Positions 16,016 through 22,604 of a stretch of DNA of 64,000 bases are shown here, piece after piece. Under the pieces are notes generated by a model. That model was not told the DNA's origin, made no database searches, and saw nothing but the letters and a program-made list of their open reading frames with translations. The stretch lies in the NCBI GenBank assembly GCA_947165595.1, contig CAMVAV010000001.1, positions 1 through 64,000 of the forward strand, given 5' to 3'. Origin of the DNA: an uncultured Clostridia bacterium (GTDB lineage Bacteria > Bacillota > Clostridia > Oscillospirales > Oscillospiraceae). The position numbers and the translations under genes are program-made. Positions within the stretch are counted from its first letter, which is position 1. Each line of letters begins with the position of its first letter.

Positions 16016-16681
16016 TCACAGCGCGTCCTTCACCACGGGTCTTCCGCAGACGATGCTCAGATTGCCGTTGCGCTCGCGCAGCTCGTCCAGAAACGCCTTG
16101 GTCGCGTGCGCGTCCCGGAGCACAAGCTTGTAGCTCAGCTCGTAGAGCGTGCCCATGTTCGTGGTCTTCACGCGCTCCAGCTCCGCGCTGCGGGCGTATT
16201 TGGCGAACAGATCGTCAAAGAGCCCGTCATAGTCGAGGTTTTCGGGGATCGTGATCTTCAGCTCGCGCTCGTCCGCGCGCCCCGCGCCGAAGCCGGTCGC
16301 GGTCAGCAGCAGCGTAAACGCCGCCATGATGGCGAAGAACGCCGCCGCCAGCAGCAGATAGCCCATGCCGGTCGCCAGTCCGATCGCCATGACGAGAAAG
16401 ATCGAGCCGATCTCCCGCGCCGTGCCGTTGGCGGAGCGGAACCGCACCAGGCCGAAGGTTCCCGCCACGGCGACGCCGACGCCGATGTTGCCGTTGACCA
16501 GCATGATGATGAGCTGCACGACGGCGGGCAGCATGGCGAGCGTGAGCACGAAGCTCTGGGAATACTTGTTTTTATACATGCTCAGCGCCGCGGCGCCGAG
16601 GCCGAGCAGCAGCGAGACCGCCGTGCAGGCAAAAAACGCGGACGTGGTGATCTCGGTGCCGGTGATGATCGAGTTAAGCAA
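16016..16681 (-). CDS. DUF4956 family membrane protein
   Basis: This 221-residue protein has three or four hydrophobic spans in its first 130 residues, then a soluble C-terminal domain (about residues 140-221) with the DUF4956 pattern ENLDYDGLFDDLF and a ferredoxin-like fold prediction. The span containing NGNIGVGVAVAGTFGLVRFRS is the family hallmark. It starts at TTG, overlapping the VTC gene by eight bases, with AAAGGAGG nine bases upstream. DUF4956 genes are commonly found beside VTC-domain genes, and the pair may form a membrane polyphosphate or polymer-export machine. Biochemical function is not established. Confidence 0.85.
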   Translation of the reverse strand: MLNSIITGTEITTSAFFACTAVSLLLGLGAAALSMYKNKYSQSFVLTLAMLPAVVQLIIMLVNGNIGVGVAVAGTFGLVRFRSANGTAREIGSIFLVMAIGLATGMGYLLLAAAFFAIMAAFTLLLTATGFGAGRADERELKITIPENLDYDGLFDDLFAKYARSAELERVKTTNMGTLYELSYKLVLRDAHATKAFLDELRERNGNLSIVCGRPVVKDAL

Positions 16682-17459
16682 TGCAACGCGCCTCCTTTGC
16701 GGATTCGATGAGGGTGTAGGGTGTCAGGACGGCCTGCTTGTAGTAAGCGCCGTACTTGGAAAAGTACGTGGAAACGATGCGGTTTTCGCTCAGCAGCCGC
16801 GCCAGCCACAGCGGAGCGGCGCCGGGTATTTTGATCTCCATGAGGATCTGGTCGTCGCGGAGGATCGGATTGCCGTGGTCGCCCGCGCGCAGGTCGACCT
16901 CGGTGTCGCGCCAGCGGAGCGCGCGGTCGAAGGTGATGCGCAGCTCGCTGTTCTCGACGCCCGCGTACGCCTCGCGGTCGTAGGCGATGTAGACGGCGGG
17001 CGTCGGGTGATAGAAGCCGAGGAACCAGTCGATCTCGCGGATGATCTGACTCCGCATAAAAGCGGAGTCTGCCGAGCAGCTTACCTCTTCGCGAGGCTGA
17101 CTCTCCTTCGGCGGCCTGCCGCCGCGCAGCCAATTCGCAGCCTCCGCCGCCGTCACCGTGACGCGGCGCTTGTACACGACGCCGTCGAACTTCTTCTTGA
17201 TCTCGACGAACGCGAGCCCGTCGTCCCCCGGTACGCCGTAACTGCGCACGCGCAGCTTTTCCTTGTAGGCGGGCTTCTCCAGCGACGCGCGGATCAGATC
17301 GTAATCGGCGGTGTCATAGTAGACGTTGCCGATGGTGTAGCGCGGGTGCTCGTCGGGCCTCATATGGAACGCCATGCCCCGGAGCATCGCGCGGTATTGC
17401 TCCGGCGTGAGCATGTACTTTTTTTCATACCGCTTAAAGCAGCTCTGAATTTCGCTCAT
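16674..17459 (-). CDS. VTC-domain protein (polyphosphate polymerase-like)
   Basis: The 261 residues match the VTC tunnel domain, which in yeast Vtc4 makes polyphosphate from ATP. The sequence shows the N-terminal RYEKKYMLTPEQY, the basic beta-strand series ending KLRVRSYG, the acidic/basic pair FVEIKKKFDGVVYKRR, and the later glutamate strand ILMEIKIPG. All are consistent with a triphosphate-tunnel fold. It overlaps the DUF4956 gene and is preceded by a SigI-like promoter at 17513-17541. Polyphosphate synthesis is inferred from family membership; some bacterial VTC proteins may act on other phosphates. Confidence 0.85.
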   Translation of the reverse strand: MSEIQSCFKRYEKKYMLTPEQYRAMLRGMAFHMRPDEHPRYTIGNVYYDTADYDLIRASLEKPAYKEKLRVRSYGVPGDDGLAFVEIKKKFDGVVYKRRVTVTAAEAANWLRGGRPPKESQPREEVSCSADSAFMRSQIIREIDWFLGFYHPTPAVYIAYDREAYAGVENSELRITFDRALRWRDTEVDLRAGDHGNPILRDDQILMEIKIPGAAPLWLARLLSENRIVSTYFSKYGAYYKQAVLTPYTLIESAKEARCIA

Positions 17460-17512
17460 GTCGTTTGCCTCCCTGGGGCGGTGATTGCCTTGCCTCCGCC
17501 TCTGGTACAGTA

Positions 17513-17541
17513 TTCGAAGCCCGCGCTTTCCTTTTTGGGGT
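17513..17541 (-). promoter_or_regulatory. Putative SigI promoter upstream of the VTC-DUF4956 genes
   Basis: On the minus strand ACCCCAAAAA (17532-17541) is followed after exactly 15 bases by CGAA (17513-17516), about 54 bases before the VTC start codon. This matches the ACCCC/CGAA style reported for SigI promoters and is built exactly like the element at 19570-19598. An A/T tract and CCG precede the -35 in both. Confidence 0.62.
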
Positions 17542-17621
17542 CGGCGGAAAGATTTTTTAGCGTAAAGCGCCCCCGGTCGGACGCTGCCGCGGCCGGCCGG
17601 GGGAACGTGAGAGCGGGGACT

Positions 17622-19499
17622 TTATCGGCTTGTGACAAGGATCGTGCTCGTCGCCTCGTCGTAGTCGACGTCGAAGCCGAGCGCCGCGCCCAGCTCGCGG
17701 AGCTGGAAGAAGTTGTTGCCGCCGAGGTTGTAAGCGGTCAGCTCCACCCTGCGCCCGTCGATCACAAGGACCTGCGTGCTCCTGACGCAGCTCGCGGAGC
17801 GGTCCGCGCCGGATGCCAGCTCGCCCCCCTGCGGCGCATAGCCGCTGCCCGTCGCAACGGAAATCATCTTGCTCGACGCGTCATAGTCGACCGAGAATTG
17901 TGACTTCGTTCCGCTCAGCAGCATCGCGATATCGCGCAGCTTAAAGTAGTTGCTGCCGTTGATGTTGTAGATTTCAGCATTTCTGCTCGTGCCGTTTACG
18001 CTGAGGCTCTGGGTCGTCGGCGCGACCTTCAGCGACTCTGTCCTGCCGTTTTGCGCCTGCTGCGGCGCGGTTTGGCTCGTTCCGCCGTTCTGTGCCTGCG
18101 TCGAAGGCGTCATTTGACCCTGTCGGTCGTCCTGACCCCACTCCGGAGGCGTCATTTGACCCTGTCGGTCGTCCTGACCCCACTCCGGAGGCGTCATTTG
18201 ACCCTGCTGACCGTCCTGGCCGTTCCGGCCCATGCCGCCCGTTTGGCCGGGCATGCCGCCCATCATGCCGCCCATGCCGTCCGGCCCGGCAACGCCGCTG
18301 GCGTTGTTGAGGTCGAACGAATCGGAGACGTAGAGGCTGCCGTCGTAGTCGAGTCCCGCGTCGCCGCTCCGGTTGGCGCTTTGGATCGTCGCGCTGCCGC
18401 TGATGAGGTTGATGTTCCCGTTGGAGTCGAGTCCGTCGAACCCGGCGTTCACGGTCACGCTGCCGCCGGTGACGTTGATGGAGTAATCCAGCTCGCTCTT
18501 GAACAGATCGTCGCTGTTCGCGGCGTTGATGCCGTCGTCGCTCGAGGTCACCGATATCGTGCCGCCCGCGAGATTCACGACCGTCGCCTCGATGCCCTCG
18601 TAGCTCTTGCCGATCGTGACGGTGGGGGACGCGGTCGCCGAACCGACGGTCAGGATGCGGTCGGCGTGGATACCGTCGTCGCCCGCGTTGACGGTCAGGC
18701 TGCCGCTGAGGATCGCGAGGTCATAAGCCGCGTTGATGCCGTCGTTCGCCGCGTTGATCGTGATGCTCGCGCCGTCAAAAATCAGGCTGCCGTAGCCGTC
18801 CGTTTCGTCGCCGGAGACCTTGATGCCGTTTTTGGCATTGCCGTTCACGGTGAGCGTGCCGCTGCCGGTGATGCAGGCGCTCGCGCCGGCCTTGACCTTG
18901 ATCGCCGCCCCGTCGAAGGCGTCGGCGACGTCGGCGTCCGTCGAGTTTTCATCGTCAGGGTCCTCGGCGTCGGTCAGCTTCACGCTGCCGGAGATGACGA
19001 TCTTCGCCTCCGCGCCCTTGTTGACGGAGAGCGTCGCCCCGGTGGTGCTCGTCAGGTCGAGGTCCTTCAGGATCAGCACCACGCCCGTCGTGCCCTTCTT
19101 CACGGTGATATTGCCGTCCGGGCAGATGCCGGTGATCACATAGGTGCCCGCCTTGTCGATCTTCACCGCGCTGTTGTCGGCGGACATCGTGACGGTCGTC
19201 GCGTTCGACTCATTTGCCGTGAGCGACATGGCGCTGTTGGAGGTCGTGCCCTCCGCGACCGCGGTGGGCGATTCTGCGTACTGAACGTTCGAGCCCTGCT
19301 GCATCCCGCCGGGCATACCGCCTTGCTGTCCGGGCGCCATTGGGCCGTTTTGCTGCGTCGTCGGGCCGCTCTGCCGGTCCGTCTGCCCGTTCTGCCATCC
19401 CGTCGGGCCGCCGAACGCGGCGCTTGCGAGCGTACCGCCCACAAGCAGGGTGAGGCACAGGCCGCACGCGGCGGCGCTTTTCGCAAATTTCTTTTTCAT
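17622..19499 (-). CDS. Secreted carbohydrate-binding (Cthe_2159-like) beta-helix protein with stalk domain
   Basis: This 625-residue secreted protein starts with a Sec signal peptide (KKKFAKSAAACGLCLTLLVG). A low-complexity Gln/Gly/Pro stretch (about 30-70) is followed by repeated beta-solenoid strands of the Cthe_2159 carbohydrate-binding type (about 90-390), with many DDGI(N/H)A and NAGDDGI turns. A second Gly/Met/Gln-rich linker (about 400-490) includes a 14-residue tandem repeat. Two C-terminal segments (about 500-625), each with YFKLRDIAMLL or FFQLRELGAALG, resemble copper-amine-oxidase-like stalk domains. It likely binds acidic polysaccharide at the cell surface. The gene lies behind a SigI-like promoter and upstream of VTC/DUF4956/sigI/rsgI on the same strand. 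Confidence 0.85.
   Translation of the reverse strand: MKKKFAKSAAACGLCLTLLVGGTLASAAFGGPTGWQNGQTDRQSGPTTQQNGPMAPGQQGGMPGGMQQGSNVQYAESPTAVAEGTTSNSAMSLTANESNATTVTMSADNSAVKIDKAGTYVITGICPDGNITVKKGTTGVVLILKDLDLTSTTGATLSVNKGAEAKIVISGSVKLTDAEDPDDENSTDADVADAFDGAAIKVKAGASACITGSGTLTVNGNAKNGIKVSGDETDGYGSLIFDGASITINAANDGINAAYDLAILSGSLTVNAGDDGIHADRILTVGSATASPTVTIGKSYEGIEATVVNLAGGTISVTSSDDGINAANSDDLFKSELDYSINVTGGSVTVNAGFDGLDSNGNINLISGSATIQSANRSGDAGLDYDGSLYVSDSFDLNNASGVAGPDGMGGMMGGMPGQTGGMGRNGQDGQQGQMTPPEWGQDDRQGQMTPPEWGQDDRQGQMTPSTQAQNGGTSQTAPQQAQNGRTESLKVAPTTQSLSVNGTSRNAEIYNINGSNYFKLRDIAMLLSGTKSQFSVDYDASSKMISVATGSGYAPQGGELASGADRSASCVRSTQVLVIDGRRVELTAYNLGGNNFFQLRELGAALGFDVDYDEATSTILVTSR
18108..18215. repeat. 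42-bp in-frame tandem repeat, about 2.5 copies
   Basis: A 42-base unit encoding the peptide GQDDRQGQMTPPEW repeats almost perfectly inside the linker of the carbohydrate-binding protein. The third copy diverges (QDGQQGQMTPPEW). Near-identity at DNA level indicates recent slippage or recombination, so linker length probably varies between strains. Confidence 0.85.
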
Positions 19500-19569
19500 G
19501 GGGATTCCACCTTTCCTATGTTAAGTCAAGTTGTTTTTTGTGAGGGAGGTTTTGCCCTCTGCTATTCCA

Positions 19570-19598
19570 TTCGGAAAGGCGGCGCCGCATTTTGGGGT
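19570..19598 (-). promoter_or_regulatory. Putative SigI promoter of the carbohydrate-binding protein gene
   Basis: On the minus strand ACCCCAAAAT (19589-19598), a 15-base spacer and CGAA (19570-19573) lie about 70 bases before the ATG at 19499. The -35 context CCGACCCCAAAA is shared with the element upstream of the VTC gene, and the spacing is identical. Confidence 0.65.
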
Positions 19599-19624
19599 CG
19601 GACGAAAAAAAATCCTCCGGTCCC

Positions 19625-19653
19625 TTGAGCGCCGCTCGGTTTTACGCTATACT
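19625..19653 (+). promoter_or_regulatory. Sigma-A promoter of the alcohol dehydrogenase gene
   Basis: TTGAGC (19625-19630), a 17-base spacer and TATACT (19648-19653) lie about 66 bases before the ATG at 19720. The element is divergent from, and within 30 bases of, the SigI-like promoter on the other strand. Confidence 0.65.
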
Positions 19654-19719
19654 GGGTGCTGCATAATAAGGAATCCCGCGGCGGGCCGCTCCGGCCTTTC
19701 GCGGGGATGGAGGAAGCAT

Positions 19720-20889
19720 ATGAACGATTTTGTCTTTGAAAACAGCACGAAGGTCTACTTCGGCAGGGGCGTCGCGAAGAAGCATCTCGCGCGGCTTCTC
19801 GCGGACTACGGAAAAACGGTCATGCTCGCCTTTGGGGGCGGCTCGGTCAGGCGCAGCGGCGTCTACGACGAGATCCGCGCGATCCTGGACACCGCGGGCA
19901 AGACCGTCGTGGAGTTTTCGGGCATAAAGCCGAACCCCACCTATGCCAGGGTGCTCGAGGGCGCGGCGCTGGCGCGGGAGCGGAACGTGGACCTGATCCT
20001 CGCCGTCGGCGGCGGCAGCGTGATGGATTGCGGCAAGGCGATCTCGATGGCGGCGCGCTACGACGGCGACGTGTGGGACGATTTCTGGGCAAGGCGCGGC
20101 ACGGTGGATTTCGAGCCCCTGCCCCTGGGCGTGATCGTGACGCTCTGCGGCACGGGCAGCGAGTGCAACGGCGGCGCGGTCATCACCAACGAGGCGGTCC
20201 GGATCAAGACCGACCGCGACTATCCACGCTGCAACGCCCGCTTCGCCCTGCTCGACCCGGCCTACACGCTCTCCGTGCCGCGTCTGCAGATGCTCGCCAG
20301 CGGCTTCGACACGCTCTCGCACGTGATGGAGATCTATTTCAGCGCGCCGGACGAAGAAAACGTCTCCGACGACATAAGCGAGGCGCTGATGCGCGGCATC
20401 GTGCGCGACCTGCGCGCCGCGGCAAGGGACCCGCAGGACTATGAGGCGCGCAGCAACCTGATGTGGGAATCCTCCATGGCGGAGAACCGGATCATCAAGC
20501 TCGGCAAGAAGCTCGACTTTCAGGCGCACATGATCGAGCACCAGCTCAGCGCTTACACCGACTGCGGGCACGGGCTGGGGCTCGCCGTGCTGCACCCCGT
20601 CTACTACCGCCGCATCTGCGAAAAGGGCGCGCAAAAGTTTTCCCGCTTCGCCCGGCGCGTATGGGACGTCCCGGCGGAGGGAAGGACGGAGACGGAGCTG
20701 GCGCGCGCGGGCGTGGAGGCGCTGGCGGATTTCATCCGGGAGCTGGGCCTGCCGACCAGCTTTCGCGAGCTGGGCCTGCCCGACGAGCTGCCGCTCGCGG
20801 AGATCGCCGACTCCGTCGAGCTCACCGAGGGCGGCTACGGCCACCTGACGCGCGACGACGTGCTCGCCATCCTTGAGGCGTGCCGGTAG
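19720..20889 (+). CDS. Iron-containing alcohol dehydrogenase (butanol dehydrogenase/YqhD-like)
   Basis: This 389-residue group III alcohol dehydrogenase would interconvert an alcohol and aldehyde with NAD(P)H in fermentation or aldehyde detoxification. The coenzyme-binding GGGSVRRSG and LAVGGGSVMDCGKAI motifs are present. The metal-binding residues are seen as D/H in GFDTLSHVMEIYF, H in DFQAHMIEHQLSAY, and H in DCGHGLGLAVLHPVYY. GGAGGAA stands just before the chosen ATG at 19720; the longer open frame to 19531 lies upstream of the promoter and is not used. It is a single-gene unit. Substrate and NADH/NADPH preference are not readable from sequence. Confidence 0.92.
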   Translation: MNDFVFENSTKVYFGRGVAKKHLARLLADYGKTVMLAFGGGSVRRSGVYDEIRAILDTAGKTVVEFSGIKPNPTYARVLEGAALARERNVDLILAVGGGSVMDCGKAISMAARYDGDVWDDFWARRGTVDFEPLPLGVIVTLCGTGSECNGGAVITNEAVRIKTDRDYPRCNARFALLDPAYTLSVPRLQMLASGFDTLSHVMEIYFSAPDEENVSDDISEALMRGIVRDLRAAARDPQDYEARSNLMWESSMAENRIIKLGKKLDFQAHMIEHQLSAYTDCGHGLGLAVLHPVYYRRICEKGAQKFSRFARRVWDVPAEGRTETELARAGVEALADFIRELGLPTSFRELGLPDELPLAEIADSVELTEGGYGHLTRDDVLAILEACR

Positions 20890-20906
20890 ACAGGTCAAGA
20901 ATATTT

Positions 20907-20959
20907 CAATAGAGTATTCGTCATTATGAAATGTTTCATAATTGATGAATACTCTATTG
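20907..20959. repeat. Two-tier palindrome overlapping a promoter
   Basis: Outer arms CAATAGAGTATTC (20907-20919) and GAATACTCTATTG (20947-20959) are perfectly complementary over 13 bases. Inner arms ATTATGAAA (20923-20931) and TTTCATAAT (20934-20942) are perfectly complementary over nine. The right outer arm ends inside the -35 box of the downstream promoter, so a protein bound here should block transcription. It stands between two GC-rich genes yet is almost entirely A/T, which makes it conspicuous. Confidence 0.85.
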
Positions 20960-20985
20960 ACACTCTCAGGAAAATATGCTATTCT
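20957..20985 (+). promoter_or_regulatory. Sigma-A promoter of the resolvase-like gene
   Basis: A consensus TTGACA (20957-20962), 17-base spacer and TATTCT (20980-20985) predict a start near 20992, 25 bases before the ATG at 21017. The -35 overlaps the right arm of the palindrome. Confidence 0.85.
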
Positions 20986-21016
20986 GCGATTGCAAAGAAA
21001 GCGAGGGAACATTCGC

Positions 21017-21763
21017 ATGGGAACGCTGCACATCAGCGACCGGAAGGACCTGCAGGCTGCGCTCGAGACACTCCGCGCGGGCGACTGCGTGGAGGTGGAG
21101 AGCTTTGCGGCTGTTGCGGCAAACGCAAAGGGGCTGCTCGCCGCGGCGGTGAAGATTGCCGAACACGGCGCGGATTTTGTCAGTCTGTGCGAGGGGATCG
21201 ACACCCGAAACGACCCGAACGGCGTCTTTTTTTCGCTTTGCCGGGCGCTGAACGCGCTGGACCGCGCTTCGGACCGGGAAAAGCAGCTCGACGGGATCGA
21301 GCGGGCCAAAGAGGACGGAAAATACCGGGGCCGCAAGCCCATCGAGGTCGACGGGGAGCTGTTTGAATCGGTCGCCGCGCTCTGGCAGGACGGCCAGATC
21401 AGCGCGCGCGAGGCGATGGCGCGGCTGGAGCTGAAGCCGAACACCTTTTACCGGCGCATCAAGGAACGGGAGGAACAGAAGATGAAGGGCATCAGGCAGA
21501 CGGAGCGCGCGCTGCGCGCGGAGGTCAAGGCAGCGGAAAAGAAGAGCAAAAAAGAGCTGGACGACCTCAAAAAGCAGGTCCGCGCCGAGGCGCGCAGCGT
21601 GAAGAAGGCCGCGGAGCCCGCACCGGAGCTGCACCATGTGGAAAAGGAGATCCGCAAGGGGCGCGAGCGCGCGGAGGCGGAGCATCTGGACAACTACAAG
21701 CAGCTCAAAAAGGACGTGGAGGCGGAGACGAAGGCGCTCAAAAAGCTGCTGAAGGAAGGATGA
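21017..21763 (+). CDS. Resolvase-like protein lacking the catalytic serine region
   Basis: The 248 residues match the second half of a serine-recombinase catalytic domain (about residues 1-105, ending ERAKEDGKYRGRKP). A helix-turn-helix follows (about 115-150, SAREAMARLELKPNTFYRRIKE), and then a long Lys/Glu/Ala coiled coil to the end. The N-terminal strand and loop that carry the nucleophilic serine are missing, so it cannot recombine DNA by the known mechanism. The ATG at 21017 is forced by the promoter at 20957-20985, since an earlier ATG at 20942 lies upstream of transcription. A DNA-binding or autoregulatory role at the adjacent palindrome is an inference. Confidence 0.75.
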   Translation: MGTLHISDRKDLQAALETLRAGDCVEVESFAAVAANAKGLLAAAVKIAEHGADFVSLCEGIDTRNDPNGVFFSLCRALNALDRASDREKQLDGIERAKEDGKYRGRKPIEVDGELFESVAALWQDGQISAREAMARLELKPNTFYRRIKEREEQKMKGIRQTERALRAEVKAAEKKSKKELDDLKKQVRAEARSVKKAAEPAPELHHVEKEIRKGRERAEAEHLDNYKQLKKDVEAETKALKKLLKEG

Positions 21764-21823
21764 CGCGCACAGCGCGCGATCGCATCGGCTGTCAACCCGG
21801 CTGTTGGCAAGGGAGGGAACGAA

Positions 21824-22480
21824 ATGGAAGGAACGGTCCGGCGCGGGGTCAGCATCCCGCAGTACACGCTCGGCGAGGAGCTGTTCAACTCGGTCTCGCA
21901 CGGCGTCGGCGCGCTGCTCGGGATCGCCGCGCTGGTGCTGATGCTTCTGCGGGCGCAGGGGGCGCTGTCCCTTGTCACCGCTGCGTTTTTCGGCGCGGCC
22001 ATGATCCTGCTTTACACCGTCTCCTGCCTGTACCACGCCCTGTCGCCGCGGCTCACGGGAAAAAAGGTGCTGCGCGTGGTGGACCACTGCAACGTGTTTC
22101 TGCTGGTGTTCGGCACCTACGTTCCCTTCGCCCTGCTGGGGGTCGGAGGCGTGGCGGGCCGGACGCTGCTCGCGGCGGTCGGCTTCTTCAACGTGCTCGG
22201 GATCGTTCTGACCGCGCTGGATCTGGAGAAATACCAGACCGCCGCCGTGGTCTGCCACCTGCTCAGCGGCTGGTCGATCCTGCTGGGAATCCCCGGCCTG
22301 CTGCGGAACATGGACGGCGGGGGCCTTGTATGCATGATCCTCGGCGGCGTGATGTACTCCGTCGGCGCGGTGCTCTACAGCAGCGGAAAGAAGAAGAAAT
22401 ACCGCCACAGCGTGTTCCACATCTTCTGCCTGCTGGGCACCTTCTTCCACTTCTGGACAGTCTACCGCTTTTTGCTGTGA
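21824..22480 (+). CDS. Hemolysin III family (PAQR/YqfA-like) membrane protein
   Basis: This is a 218-residue integral membrane protein with seven predicted spans. The family's conserved His and Asp residues are seen in NSVSHGVGALLG, YTVSCLYHALSP, VDHCNVFLLVFGTYVPF and the C-terminal IFCLLGTFFHFWTVY. These are the likely metal site of PAQR-type hydrolases. GGGAGGG lies close to the ATG. It follows the resolvase-like gene by about 60 bases without a terminator between, so the two may be co-transcribed. Despite the name, haemolysis is not established for most members; a membrane-lipid or stress role is more likely. Confidence 0.9.
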   Translation: MEGTVRRGVSIPQYTLGEELFNSVSHGVGALLGIAALVLMLLRAQGALSLVTAAFFGAAMILLYTVSCLYHALSPRLTGKKVLRVVDHCNVFLLVFGTYVPFALLGVGGVAGRTLLAAVGFFNVLGIVLTALDLEKYQTAAVVCHLLSGWSILLGIPGLLRNMDGGGLVCMILGGVMYSVGAVLYSSGKKKKYRHSVFHIFCLLGTFFHFWTVYRFLL

Positions 22481-22510
22481 CGTCCGACCGGCGGCTTTGA
22501 CTCAAAAAAC

Positions 22511-22546
22511 GCAGGAGCGTCCCGTGCGGGGCGCTCCTGTTATTTT
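22511..22546. terminator. Terminator after the hemolysin III gene
   Basis: The stem CAGGAGCG/CGCTCCTG (22512-22519 and 22532-22539), closing further through a GC-rich loop, is followed by TTATTTT. An AAAAAA run on the other side makes it potentially bidirectional for the convergent GGDEF/EAL gene. Confidence 0.75.
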
Positions 22547-22604
22547 GAAAAGCTCATAAAGCCGACGTGCGGACGCGGCGGCGAAGGCTTCCGCGTCCGC
22601 GCGG

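Noticed and set aside
19531..19719. Longer start for the alcohol dehydrogenase
   Set aside because: The extension lies upstream of the predicted promoter and lacks family sequence; GGAGGAA precedes the ATG at 19720.
20942..21016. ATG at 20942 as start of the resolvase-like gene
   Set aside because: It lies upstream of the consensus -35/-10 boxes and inside the palindrome, so it would not be in the transcript.
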